Positions 9,744-18,538 of a DNA stretch of 64,000 nt are shown here, in pieces. How positions within the stretch are numbered: position 1 is the stretch's first letter; each line of letters starts with the position of its first letter. The stretch is from JASHVB01 sp035523995 (GTDB lineage Bacteria > Pseudomonadota > Alphaproteobacteria > Acetobacterales > Acetobacteraceae). The stretch is taken from positions 1 to 64,000 of the forward strand of contig DATKPQ010000100.1 of NCBI GenBank assembly GCA_035523995.1, given 5' to 3'. Below the pieces are notes generated by a model. The model saw only the letters and a program-made list of their open reading frames with translations. It was not told where the DNA came from and made no database searches. The position numbers and the translations under genes are program-made.

Positions 9744-9780
9744 CGGCGGTGGGTGCGAGCCGCAGACGTGAAAGTGCGGC

Positions 9781-9806
9781 GGGCCACACCTTTTTCGTCA
9801 TGGCCC
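9781..9806. terminator. Possible terminator hairpin between convergent genes
   Basis: A perfect 6-bp inverted repeat, GGGCCA (9781-9786) and TGGCCC (9801-9806), spans a loop containing TTTTT. It sits in the 113-nt gap between the convergent channel and acyl-CoA synthetase genes. It is short and lacks a classic U-tail, so the call is weak. Confidence 0.25.
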
Positions 9807-9856
9807 GTTTCTCTGATGCTGGGATGGGGTGCGTCGTGGTTCTGTGATCCCGGGTA

Positions 9857-11548
9857 CTAGGCCGTGAGGGCCTCCTTCACACCCAGTTCCGCCGTCATCC
9901 GCTCCCGCATGATGAATTTTTGGATCTTGCCCGTTACCGTCATCGGGAATTCATCCACGAACCGGATGTGGCGCGGGACTTTGTAGTGCGCGATCTGGTC
10001 GCGGCAGAACTCCCGCACGTCCTCCGCCATCAGCACCTCGCCGGAGCGCACGCGGATCCAGGCGCAGATTTCCTCGCCGTAGCGCGGGTCAGGCACGCCG
10101 AACACCTGCACGTCCTGAATCTTCGGATGGCGGTAGAGGAATTCCTCGATCTCGCGCGGATACACATTCTCGCCGCCGCGGATCACCATGTCCTTGATGC
10201 GGCCGACGATGTTGCAGTAGCCGTCGTCGTCCATCGTCGCCAGGTCGCCGGTATGCATCCAGCCGGTCGCATCCACCGCCTGCCTGGTCCGCTCCTCATC
10301 GTCCCAATAGCCGAGCATCACGGAATAGCCGCGGGTGTAGAACTCGCCGGGCGTGCCGCGCGGCACGACGCGGCCTTCGGTGTCGATGATCTTGATCTCG
10401 ACATGCGGATGCACGCGGCCGACGGTGGAGACGCGGCGCTCCAGTGGATCATCAAGAGCGGTCTGGGTGCTGACCGGACTGGTTTCCGTCATGCCATAGC
10501 CGATGGTCATTTCGGCCAGATGCATGTCGCGGATGCAGCGGCGCATCACCTCGATCGGACACGGCGACCCCGCCATCATGCCGGTGCGCAAACTGCCCAG
10601 ATCAAAGCTGGCAAACTCCGGATGGTCCAGTTCCGCGATAAACATCGTGGGCACGCCATAGAGCGACGTGCATCGCTCCTCCGCCACCGTCTGCAACGTG
10701 GTCAGCGGATCGAAGCCTTCGCCCGGGTACACCATCGCCGCGCCGTGCGTCATGCACGCCAGGTTGCCGATCACCATGCCAAAGCAATGATACAGCGGCA
10801 CCGGGATGCAGACCTTGTCATGCTCCGTGTAGCGCATCGCCTCGCCGAGAAAATAGCCGTTGTTGAGAATATTGTGGTGCGTCAGCGTGGCACCCTTCGG
10901 CAGGCCGGTGGTGCCTGATGTGAACTGGATGTTGATCGGCTCGTCGAATTGCAACGTGCGCGCCAGCTCTTGCAAACGCGCATGTTCCGGCGCTTCGCCC
11001 ATGGCATAGACGCTGTCGAACGGGATCATTCCCGCTGCATGGCCCTCGCCGATCTGGATGACGATGCGCAGCGCCGGCTGCTTCGCCGCGTCCAGGTGGC
11101 CGGGTCGGGCGTGGCGCAGCTCCGGCGCCAGCGTGTTCACCATGCCGACATAGTCCGACGTCTTGAACGACGTCGCGGTAACCAGCGCGCGGCAGCCGAC
11201 CTTGTTCAGCGCGTATTCCAGTTCCGCCAGGCGATAGGCGGGGTTGATGTTCACCAGGATCAGCCCCGCCTTGGCTGTGGCGAACTGCGTCACCGTCCAT
11301 TCGGCGTTGTTGGGGGACCAGATGCCGATGCGCTCGCCCGGTTGCAGGCCGAGCTTCACCAACCCGGCGGCGAAGGCATCGACGCGCTGTCCTAATTCGT
11401 GCCAGCTCCAATGGATGTTCTGCTGGCGGACGATCAGCGCGGGGCGGTCGGGCCAGCGCGCGACAATGCGGTCGAAATGGGCGCCAATAGTCTCGCCGAG
11501 GAGGGGGACGGTAGAGACTCCGTGGGCGTAGCTGAGCGAGGAGGTCAT
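9857..11548 (-). CDS. Acyl-CoA synthetase (AMP-forming fatty-acid-CoA ligase)
   Basis: A 563-residue member of the ANL adenylating superfamily that activates a carboxylic acid to its CoA thioester via an acyl-adenylate. Visible core motifs are the P-loop TSGTTGLPKGAT, the A5 motif YGMTETSP, the A7 motif WMHTGDLATMDDDGY, the hinge and A8 region VGRIKDMVIRGGENVYPREIEE, and the C-terminal catalytic lysine in TVTGKIQKF. Length and motif spacing fit medium/long-chain fatty-acyl-CoA synthetases of the FadD/AcsF type; the chain length is not determinable. The start at 11548 has GGGAGA about 8 nt upstream and begins where homologous proteins do. The reading frame extends further upstream but through low-complexity, non-conserved sequence. 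Confidence 0.9.
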   Translation of the reverse strand: MTSSLSYAHGVSTVPLLGETIGAHFDRIVARWPDRPALIVRQQNIHWSWHELGQRVDAFAAGLVKLGLQPGERIGIWSPNNAEWTVTQFATAKAGLILVNINPAYRLAELEYALNKVGCRALVTATSFKTSDYVGMVNTLAPELRHARPGHLDAAKQPALRIVIQIGEGHAAGMIPFDSVYAMGEAPEHARLQELARTLQFDEPINIQFTSGTTGLPKGATLTHHNILNNGYFLGEAMRYTEHDKVCIPVPLYHCFGMVIGNLACMTHGAAMVYPGEGFDPLTTLQTVAEERCTSLYGVPTMFIAELDHPEFASFDLGSLRTGMMAGSPCPIEVMRRCIRDMHLAEMTIGYGMTETSPVSTQTALDDPLERRVSTVGRVHPHVEIKIIDTEGRVVPRGTPGEFYTRGYSVMLGYWDDEERTRQAVDATGWMHTGDLATMDDDGYCNIVGRIKDMVIRGGENVYPREIEEFLYRHPKIQDVQVFGVPDPRYGEEICAWIRVRSGEVLMAEDVREFCRDQIAHYKVPRHIRFVDEFPMTVTGKIQKFIMRERMTAELGVKEALTA

Positions 11549-11618
11549 GGAAGCGATCTCCCGAAACGTGTGTTTGGCTACAATATTGTGGCAAGCCGGT
11601 GACGAACTCAACGGCGGC

Positions 11619-11683
11619 GACTGGGTGCGGCGACAGGGTGCGGCGACAGGGGGCGGCGACAGGGGGCGGCGACCGGGTGCGCC
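11619..11683. repeat. 13-bp tandem repeat, five copies
   Basis: Five head-to-tail copies of a 13-bp unit, consensus GACAGGGTGCGGC, begin at 11619, 11632, 11645, 11658 and 11671, with one to three substitutions each. The array lies 71-135 nt upstream of the acyl-CoA synthetase start, outside any supported coding region. Confidence 0.85.
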
Positions 11684-12035
11684 GTGTCCGTGCGCGTCTA
11701 CGGGACGTTCCCGGGTCGCCTGTCTGGATTTTTTGGATTCCTCGGGATCCGGCAGATTGGCCGGGCAACAACCCGCTGGTGCCCCAGACCATTGGAGCGA
11801 ATCGTTGCCCGCTCGGCTTTTCATCACTGGCATCACACGCTGGACGCGATCAAGCCCCCGGATGTCGCGGGCAGCCCGTAGGCTTCCCGTCGCATTGCGC
11901 GACCATTGCCAGCAATTCGCAGATTAGCATGGATTGCTTGATGACCGGTAAACGGTAGGATTGGCCGCGGAGAGGTGCATCTTCCCTTTATGACGAAACC
12001 ATGTCATACATACGGTTGTTACTGAAACTGCCATC

Positions 12036-12073
12036 TGGGCGTGTCCTACCGGAATGGGGCACGCCCATTTTTT
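12036..12073 (+). terminator. Intrinsic terminator on the plus strand
   Basis: A perfect 8-bp stem, TGGGCGTG (12036-12043) pairing with CACGCCCA (12060-12067), is followed directly by six T residues (12068-12073). The U-run is on the plus strand, although both flanking protein genes are on the minus strand. Confidence 0.7.
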
Positions 12074-12081
12074 ACCCTCCG

Positions 12082-13011
12082 CTAGGCCTCGCCCAACAGG
12101 GCGGCGCAGACCTGCCCCAGTTTGGCACCGAGCGCTCGGTACTCCGGGGCACGCGGCGCGTTCCGGCGCCAGGCGAGACCAAGACTCCGCCACGCACCAG
12201 CGCCTGACAGCGGTCGCAGGACCACGTCCGTGCCCGTCAATACTCCGGCACAGACCGCGATCCGGGGCAGCAGCGTCACCCCCAGGCCGGAAGCGACCAT
12301 CTGCACCAGCGTGTGCAACGACGTCGCGGCGAACCCGTCCATTGACTCGCCGCGATCACCGGCCATCAAGCCGCACACCGCCAGCGCTTGCTCGCGCAGG
12401 CAGTGGCCTTCTTCCAGCAGCAGCAACCGCTCGGGCGCGAGCGCGGCGGTCGGAATCACGTCCATGCCGGTGAGCGGATGGTTGGGGGGCAGCGCGACCA
12501 CGAACTCGTCGCGGGCCAGAATCACGTGGTCCGCGTCGGCGCAATCGCAGGGGAGGGCGAGGATCGCGACATCGAGCCGTGCCGCCTCCAGCCGAACCAC
12601 CAGATTGGCGGTGGTGTCCTCACGCAGCCAGGGTTTCAGCAGCGGAAAGGCCTCGCGCAGAGCCGGCATCAATCGCGGGAGCAGGAATGGCCCGATGGTA
12701 GGGATCACACCAATCCGGAGCGGAGCGCTCATGGGGGTGCGCGCCGCGTCCGCGGCCTCGGTGACCGCGGCAAGGGCAGTGAGAGCGTTGCGGGCATGCG
12801 CCACGAGTTCCTGGCCCAGTGGGGTGAAGATCACGTGCTTACCGGTACTGCGGTCGAGGATCGGCGCATCGAGCTGGCGTTCCAGCGTCAGCAGTCCTGC
12901 CGACAAGGTGGACTGTGTGACAGAGCATGCCAACGCTGCACGCCCGAAATGCCGCGTTTCGGCCAGGGCGATGAGATAGCGGAGCTGTTGCGGACTGGGG
13001 AGCGGAACCAT
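12082..13011 (-). CDS. oxyR: OxyR, hydrogen-peroxide-sensing LysR-type regulator
   Basis: A 309-residue LysR-family transcription factor. An N-terminal winged helix-turn-helix (residues 1-60, with SPQQLRYLIALAETRHFGRAALAC) is followed by a periplasmic-binding-protein-like sensor domain. The redox switch of OxyR is present: EEGHCLREQALAVC carries the two cysteines spaced by eight residues, matching Cys199 and Cys208 of E. coli OxyR, which form a disulfide on exposure to peroxide. Length is close to the E. coli protein (305). The target genes are not obvious here; a small membrane-protein gene starts divergently after a 258-nt gap, and rubrerythrin lies 10 kb away. Confidence 0.93.
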   Translation of the reverse strand: MVPLPSPQQLRYLIALAETRHFGRAALACSVTQSTLSAGLLTLERQLDAPILDRSTGKHVIFTPLGQELVAHARNALTALAAVTEAADAARTPMSAPLRIGVIPTIGPFLLPRLMPALREAFPLLKPWLREDTTANLVVRLEAARLDVAILALPCDCADADHVILARDEFVVALPPNHPLTGMDVIPTAALAPERLLLLEEGHCLREQALAVCGLMAGDRGESMDGFAATSLHTLVQMVASGLGVTLLPRIAVCAGVLTGTDVVLRPLSGAGAWRSLGLAWRRNAPRAPEYRALGAKLGQVCAALLGEA

Positions 13012-13269
13012 CGCCTGGATCGATTGAAATGGCAGAAACCATCAGTTGGCGTCGCGTGCCGTGAAAGTCCACCTACGTCTTGCGTCCGGATGACCTGCGC
13101 GCCGCCGGTCATGGGCCACTACCGCAGTGCCGAGCATTCCCATGGCGCAAGTTGGCGCGCATCCTGGCAACCGATCGCGCGATCGCCCGCCAAAGCCCCG
13201 GTCAGCGGAGGGAGATCCCGGGGCCGAGGCGGCCAGCAATGGGATGCCTCGGCGCTTCGGGGGGACAGG

Positions 13270-13533
13270 ATGATCATTCAGGTCTTGCATGCCGCACGGC
13301 GTCTTGATGAGACGATCAAGGGCAAGCTGGGGCGGCCCTATAATGCCATTCTCAGCCTGGGGCTGATGCTGGAGATCGCACGATTGTTCCACGAGCTTCT
13401 CTCCCGGCCGCAGGAAAGTGTGGGGATCGTGCGGCTGGTTGTCTCAATGACGTTCTATGCCCTGCTGCTGATCCACCAGCTCGGGGAGCTATCGGAGCAT
13501 GCCGATAGCCGCCGGCGCGGGGCCGAGGCGTGA
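13270..13533 (+). CDS. Small two-span membrane protein of unknown function
   Basis: An 87-residue protein with two hydrophobic stretches, NAILSLGLMLEIARLF (about 26-41) and VRLVVSMTFYALLLIH (about 54-69), and a charged C-terminus. It is probably a small inner-membrane protein. I do not recognise the family. The ATG at 13270 has GGGGACAGG upstream. It is divergent from oxyR and lies 144 nt before zwf; whether it is peroxide-regulated cannot be told. Confidence is limited because the protein is short, but the membrane-protein composition is unlike that of random shadow frames in this GC-rich DNA. Confidence 0.5.
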   Translation: MIIQVLHAARRLDETIKGKLGRPYNAILSLGLMLEIARLFHELLSRPQESVGIVRLVVSMTFYALLLIHQLGELSEHADSRRRGAEA

Positions 13534-13677
13534 AGAACGGCATGGGATTGGACAAGACACAGTCGGAAACCTGAGGTTGGATGGCCAAGGGTGTGCGCGG
13601 GGGCGCCGGTAGCGCCGGTGGCTCAACAGTCCGTGCGTGCCCTCCCATTACTTCGCCAAGGGAGCAAACTGCGCGTC

Positions 13678-15270
13678 ATGCCCACACCCGATCGCACCCC
13701 CACCGCCCAGGTCGTTGCAGCTCCGCCGCGCCGCGAGGCGAAGCAACCGCTGCCCTGTGTCATGGTCATCTTCGGCGCCGGTGGCGACCTGACCAAGCGC
13801 CTGCTGGTGCCTGCGCTGTACAATCTCAGCCGCACCAATCTGCTGCCGGCGCAGTTTGCCATCCTGGGCGTTGACGCCGTGCAGCAGGACGCTGCCAAAT
13901 GGCGCGACAGCCTGCATGACATGCTGCAAAGCTTCGTCGGCAATGCGAGCAGTGAAAGCCGCATCGACGCGATAGATCAGGCGGCGTGGCAGCGGCTCGC
14001 TGATGCGATGTGCTACATGCAGGGCGATTTCAACGACTCCAACCTGTACGAAAAGCTGCATGCGCAATTGCACGACCTGGCGCAGCAGCGGCAGACGCAA
14101 GGTAATGCGTTGTTCTATCTCGCGGTTGCCGATCGGTTCTTCGGTCCGATCATAGAGCACCTCGGCCATGCGGGCCTGACCGACGAGGAACTGCGGGACG
14201 GCAATCCGCAACGCTGGCGCCGGGTGGTGATCGAAAAGCCGTTCGGCCACGACCTGGACTCGGCGAAGGCGCTGAACACCCGCGTTCTGCGTGTGCTGCG
14301 CGAGGAGCAAATCTACCGGATCGACCATTTCCTGGGGAAGGAGACGGTCCAGAGTATTATGGCGTTCCGCTTCGCCAACGGCCTGTTCGAGCCGATCTGG
14401 AACCGGGACCGCATCGACCACGTGCAGATCACTGTGTCGGAGACTGTCGGTGTGGAACGCCGCGGCCGGTTTTATGAAGCGACCGGCGCGCTACGCGACA
14501 TGGTGCCGAACCATGTGTTCCAGTTGCTGGGGATGGTGGCGATGGAGCCGCCCGCCGGTTTCGATGCCAACGCGGTGCGCAACCGCAAGGCCGATGTGTT
14601 CGCGGCGATGAGTTCCGCCAAGCCCGAGGATGCGGTGCGCGGCCAGTACGGCCCTGGCGCGGTGCTGGGACACGACGTGGCGGGATATCGGCAGGAACCG
14701 GACGTCTCGCCGACGTCAGATACTGAGACCTATGTCGCCATGCGCCTGCATATCGACAACTGGCGATGGGCCGGCGTGCCGTTCTATCTACGCACGGGCA
14801 AACGCATGACGACGCGGATGACGGAGATCGCCATCCGCTTCAAGCCTGCCCCGTACGCGCCGTTCGACGACACGCATGTGGAGACTCTGCCGCCCAACTG
14901 GCTGGTGCTGCACATCCAGCCGAACGAGGGCATTTCCTTGCAGTTCGAAGTGAAGCGGCCCGGGCCGGTAGTGGACCTCGCCGCGGTGCAGATGGCGTTC
15001 CATTATGACGATTGGTTCCCGCGCGAACCCAATGTCGGCTACGAAACCCTGATCTACGACGTGATGATCGGCGACCAGACCTTGTTCAATCGCGCTGACA
15101 TGATCGAGGAGACGTGGCGCGTGGTGCAGCCGGTGCTGAATGTCTGGGGGGCCGATGCGCCGCGGCATTTTCCCAATTACGCCTCGGGTTCGGAGGGGCC
15201 GCAGTCGGCAGATGCGCTGCTGAAGGAGGACGGGCGCGCCTGGCGGCCGTTAATGCTGCCGAAGGGGTGA
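13678..15270 (+). CDS. zwf: Glucose-6-phosphate 1-dehydrogenase
   Basis: A 530-residue enzyme oxidising glucose-6-phosphate to 6-phosphogluconolactone with NADP+ (or NAD+), the entry to the pentose-phosphate and Entner-Doudoroff pathways. The N-terminal dinucleotide-binding loop is GAGGDLTK (33-40). The substrate-binding signature RIDHFLGK lies at 214-221, and the catalytic-histidine region VPNHVFQLLGM near 276-286. The length is slightly above the usual 490-510 because of about 25 poorly conserved N-terminal residues. The start at 13678 has AAGGGAG upstream; an alternative in-frame start 87 nt earlier looks unconserved. No pgl or edd/eda gene adjoins it, unlike in many proteobacteria. Confidence 0.95.
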   Translation: MPTPDRTPTAQVVAAPPRREAKQPLPCVMVIFGAGGDLTKRLLVPALYNLSRTNLLPAQFAILGVDAVQQDAAKWRDSLHDMLQSFVGNASSESRIDAIDQAAWQRLADAMCYMQGDFNDSNLYEKLHAQLHDLAQQRQTQGNALFYLAVADRFFGPIIEHLGHAGLTDEELRDGNPQRWRRVVIEKPFGHDLDSAKALNTRVLRVLREEQIYRIDHFLGKETVQSIMAFRFANGLFEPIWNRDRIDHVQITVSETVGVERRGRFYEATGALRDMVPNHVFQLLGMVAMEPPAGFDANAVRNRKADVFAAMSSAKPEDAVRGQYGPGAVLGHDVAGYRQEPDVSPTSDTETYVAMRLHIDNWRWAGVPFYLRTGKRMTTRMTEIAIRFKPAPYAPFDDTHVETLPPNWLVLHIQPNEGISLQFEVKRPGPVVDLAAVQMAFHYDDWFPREPNVGYETLIYDVMIGDQTLFNRADMIEETWRVVQPVLNVWGADAPRHFPNYASGSEGPQSADALLKEDGRAWRPLMLPKG

Positions 15271-15351
15271 GATTGGGCGGCAAAAATGTTCCCCCTCGCC
15301 TAGCTCCCAAAGGTGAGGTGGAGCATAACTTTTCCCGCCCGTCACGACCTG

Positions 15352-16209
15352 CTACGCGTGCTTTCGTGCTGCATGCGCTGCGAACCGATACCCGTCGTCG
15401 CAGCGCAGGATGTGCCCGGCGGTGGCTCCGGCGAAGTGCGAAATCAGCAGCAAGACCGGCCGGTCCGCCAGCCGGTCGAACATCTCGCGGCGTGTGCTTG
15501 TGCCTTGTGCCGGATTGCTGTCGGACGTGAGTTCGAAATCCGGATGCGCGACCTGACACGGGTGGTGCATGAAGTCGCCGGTAATCAGCGCTTCCTCGCC
15601 ACACGAGACGATGTGCACGCTGAGATGCCCCGGCGTATGGCCCGGTGTGGCAATCAGGCTGACTTCGTCGCAGATCCGATGATCGGTTTCCACCAGGTCG
15701 ACCAGGCCGGCCTGGACCACTGGCAGCACCGAATCCGCCAGCATCTCGCACGTGTCGTCGCGTGCGGCATGATCGCGCCAGTATTCGAATTCGGCGCCGA
15801 ACATCAAATAACGTGCCTGCGGAAAGGTCGGCACCCACCGGTCCCGCTGTAGCAGCGTGTTCCACCCGACGTGGTCGATGTGAAGATGGGTGTTCACGAC
15901 CGTGTCGATCGTTTCGGCAGGGCAGCCGGCGTCGGCCAGAGAATTCAGGAACGGCCCCTGCCGCTGGTTCCAATAGGCAACGGGACGATTCCGCTTGTCG
16001 TTCCCGAGGCACGTATCGACGATAATTCGCCTGGTTGGGGTCTGCACGACGAAGCTGTGGATGCTGAGGCGCAGACAAGCGTCGCCGTCGGCCAGGTATG
16101 GGTGTAGCCAATCCGGCGTGCCCCGAGGTAGCAAGTAACGGCTGCCGCCGATTACTTCTTGCTCGACGATCTTGGTCACAGTCACGTCGCCGATACGCCA
16201 CTGGGACAT
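15352..16209 (-). CDS. MBL-fold metallo-hydrolase (AHL-lactonase-like clade)
   Basis: A 285-residue metallo-beta-lactamase-fold hydrolase. The metal-binding motif HLHIDH (108-113 within NTHLHIDHVGWN), the downstream TPGHTPGHLSVHI and TGDFMHHP segments, and a late SHFAGATAGHI histidine form the di-metal site. The overall layout, with the first metal motif late after a long N-terminal region containing VDTCLGNDKRNR, resembles the quorum-quenching lactonase / arylsulfatase-like clade rather than glyoxalase II. The substrate is unknown; lactones and esters are plausible. The start at 16209 begins the conserved MSQWRIGDV; an upstream ATG would add 25 non-conserved residues. It converges on zwf. 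Confidence 0.85.
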   Translation of the reverse strand: MSQWRIGDVTVTKIVEQEVIGGSRYLLPRGTPDWLHPYLADGDACLRLSIHSFVVQTPTRRIIVDTCLGNDKRNRPVAYWNQRQGPFLNSLADAGCPAETIDTVVNTHLHIDHVGWNTLLQRDRWVPTFPQARYLMFGAEFEYWRDHAARDDTCEMLADSVLPVVQAGLVDLVETDHRICDEVSLIATPGHTPGHLSVHIVSCGEEALITGDFMHHPCQVAHPDFELTSDSNPAQGTSTRREMFDRLADRPVLLLISHFAGATAGHILRCDDGYRFAAHAARKHA

Positions 16210-16305
16210 GATGGGCTCCGGTCGGATGGCGCGAAATCGAGAGAAACAGGAGGCGGCGCGTAACTTGCGGCCCAGTATGGGCATTTGTGCATGTGCGTTG
16301 CTGGA

Positions 16306-18285
16306 TCAGGCCTGGCCCGCCGCGAAAACGACGACCCCATTGGCAGGAATGACAATCGACGCCGATGCGGCAAACCCATGCATCGGGCCCCCGTTCGCCC
16401 AGATGCCGCCGCCGTTGCCGGCGACCTGGGGGTTCGGGAAGTTGTCGTAATAGTCGCTGTTGAAGACTTCGCGCCAGAACCCGGGAATGGGGAAGCCAAG
16501 TTCATAGCCCCATCGGGTCGATTCACCGAGCGAGCCAACAACGATAACATCCTGCCCTGCCCCCTCGATCCATCGGTGGAAGGCGATGATCCGGTCGGTG
16601 TCCGACACGTAGTATGGGTGGACGTTGTCTGACCGGATCGCTGGTTGAGCCAGGCGTAGTGCGACGGCGTCCTGGGTAAAGCGCAGATGATCCACCATGC
16701 TGGCATCTGCGCCCTGAGCACCCGCCCACCAGATCAGGTGCGACGTGTCGGTGGGATCGTCAAACCATTGCTTATCCTCAAGGAACTCCTGCCCCATGAA
16801 CAATTGCGGGATGCCAGGAACCGTCAGCAGGATCGCGGTGGCGAACCGGCTGCGGCTGCGAGCGTACCAGGATCTGCGGTCGTTCGAATCGGCCAGCCAG
16901 GGAATCCGTGGCTCTCTGCCTGCGTACACAAGGTCATGGTTCTCGATGCAGGTCACCGCCTGCCATCCATGGCTGAAACCGGGTGGGTATAGCGCGTCCG
17001 CAATGCCGTTCATCGAGACGTAAGCCGACGCTCCCGCGGAAGCAGCGCCGACGGCATCGCGCATGGCAGTCCTGAGGGCGTCGTGCTGCACCACGTCGAA
17101 GCCCGCCCCTCCTTGAGCGGCGGGCGCCAGCAAAGGCGCCCAGCCGGTGGGGATGTCTGGGAATTCCCCTGGCCAGAACTCGGCGTTCTGGAGAATGCGC
17201 GGTTGAAGGGTGCGCAGCATGCCCGTCAGGTTGCGGCAGAACGCCCAGCCATTCGCCTGGTTGGTCGAGAGCAAAATGCTGACCTCATCGTAGCGGAAGC
17301 CGTCAGCGTGGAACTCGTTGACGTAATGGGCGGCGTTGTCGAGCAATAACTGGCAGACATCGCCGTTCCACATGGCGAAGGCCAGGCCGCCGGTGCCGCG
17401 GTCTTGGTCGGTGAAGTAGAGGCTGTCGTTGTTGTTGCCGACGTCCGGCACGCGGTCGAAGTAGTAGATGCAGTTGTCATCCAGCGCGCCGTTCACGGTG
17501 AAGCCGCCCGCGTGGTTGTAGACGACGTCGAACGTCACGGCGATGCCGTGGACATGGCAGAGATCCACCAACACCTTGAGCTGGTGCGGTGCGGGGCAAA
17601 TGTCGGCCAACGTCAAGGTCGCCAGCCCCTTTTCGGTCAGGACAGCGTTCACGGCCGCCAGATGGGCGGGCAGATCCTTCTCCGGAGCGACAAACGGAAA
17701 GTCCGGAGAGAACAGATCCGCCCCGCTGTAACCGAGATTGGGGTTGGCTTCCATTTCGTCTACCGGCAGGGGTTGCAGGACATTGACACCCAGGCTGGCC
17801 AGGTAGGGAACCTTGGCAGCCACATCCAGGAAGGTAGAGGCGGCCCCTGTCAAAGATGCCAGGTAGGTGCCGACATGGGCTTGGTAGATCACCATGTCGG
17901 AGAAATCCGGCGTTTGAAATCCGTCGTCATGCCAGGGATAACGGTTGGAGGCGCGCAGGGTGCTGGCGCAGTTTGGAAAGTCGGAAGCCGAGGCAAGCTG
18001 CCTGGCGTAGGGGTCGCGCTTGTAGCCGCTGGTGCCGGTGCCTGCGACCCAGAACCGGTAGGTGTCGCCGTCGGCCGCGCCCGGCTGGAAGCCCGTCCAA
18101 TAGCCGCTTGGGTCGCTGTTATTGAGCAATCGGTCGGCGGTGACGGCAGCGTACGTTGTGCCGCCGAACGTGCCGTGGAGGTAGACCGCGGTTGCCCTCG
18201 GCGCCCAAACGCGAAACGTCGCGCCGCCGGGTACCAGGTTGGCACCTGTAGGCGTGGCAGCAGAAATATTCTGTTGCGACAGCAT
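16306..18285 (-). CDS. GH13 alpha-amylase-superfamily enzyme with CBM48-like N-domain
   Basis: A 659-residue glycoside hydrolase. An N-terminal CBM48-like beta-domain (about 12-110; GATFRVWAPRATAVYL) precedes a GH13 TIM barrel and a C-terminal beta-sandwich. All four GH13 regions are readable: DVVYNH (253-258), GFRYD with the nucleophile Asp333, the acid/base Glu369 in NAEFW, and ENHD (448-451) with the transition-state stabiliser. This layout fits glycogen branching, malto-oligosyltrehalose trehalohydrolase or isoamylase-like enzymes; I cannot choose. No signal peptide is seen, so it is probably cytoplasmic. GGGAAGAA precedes the ATG at 18285. It is divergent from a LamG-type gene and lies alone, without glg genes nearby. 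Confidence 0.85.
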   Translation of the reverse strand: MLSQQNISAATPTGANLVPGGATFRVWAPRATAVYLHGTFGGTTYAAVTADRLLNNSDPSGYWTGFQPGAADGDTYRFWVAGTGTSGYKRDPYARQLASASDFPNCASTLRASNRYPWHDDGFQTPDFSDMVIYQAHVGTYLASLTGAASTFLDVAAKVPYLASLGVNVLQPLPVDEMEANPNLGYSGADLFSPDFPFVAPEKDLPAHLAAVNAVLTEKGLATLTLADICPAPHQLKVLVDLCHVHGIAVTFDVVYNHAGGFTVNGALDDNCIYYFDRVPDVGNNNDSLYFTDQDRGTGGLAFAMWNGDVCQLLLDNAAHYVNEFHADGFRYDEVSILLSTNQANGWAFCRNLTGMLRTLQPRILQNAEFWPGEFPDIPTGWAPLLAPAAQGGAGFDVVQHDALRTAMRDAVGAASAGASAYVSMNGIADALYPPGFSHGWQAVTCIENHDLVYAGREPRIPWLADSNDRRSWYARSRSRFATAILLTVPGIPQLFMGQEFLEDKQWFDDPTDTSHLIWWAGAQGADASMVDHLRFTQDAVALRLAQPAIRSDNVHPYYVSDTDRIIAFHRWIEGAGQDVIVVGSLGESTRWGYELGFPIPGFWREVFNSDYYDNFPNPQVAGNGGGIWANGGPMHGFAASASIVIPANGVVVFAAGQA

Positions 18286-18538
18286 GGTTCTTCCCGTTGC
18301 GCGTGGTTGGTTGACTGGCCAGGCTCGACTTGCTGTAAACAGTCTCTGTTCGGCGCGCCGCGACAAAATGCCCGCCCACTGCATCTTTTCTTTGCAGATC
18401 AGTCTACGACCAGCACGTTCTGCACGCCATGCCCCGGTCTTGTCGGGACCAGCGCGGACTGCCACTGTGACAATGCCTTCCGACTTCTACGCCAGAAGAA
18501 CAGCTATGCCAGATTGCTCTGCCACCAGGGAGGCAGGA

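Larger units (their letters stand above)
11549..12081. other. 533-nt gap between acyl-CoA synthetase and oxyR
   Basis: It holds the 13-bp tandem repeat near its left end and a plus-strand intrinsic terminator near its right end. I see no convincing protein gene. Weak promoter-like hexamers on the plus strand (TTGCTT at 11934-11939, TAGGAT at 11956-11961) could start a short transcript ending at that terminator, but this is speculative. Confidence 0.5.

Noticed and set aside
9857..11836. Longer form of the acyl-CoA synthetase starting at 11836
   Set aside because: The extra 96 residues are low complexity, run through the 13-bp repeat, and a good ribosome site supports the start at 11548.
15271..15351. 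Possible terminator between zwf and the MBL-fold gene
   Set aside because: I could not find a stem with adequate pairing followed by a T-run on either strand.
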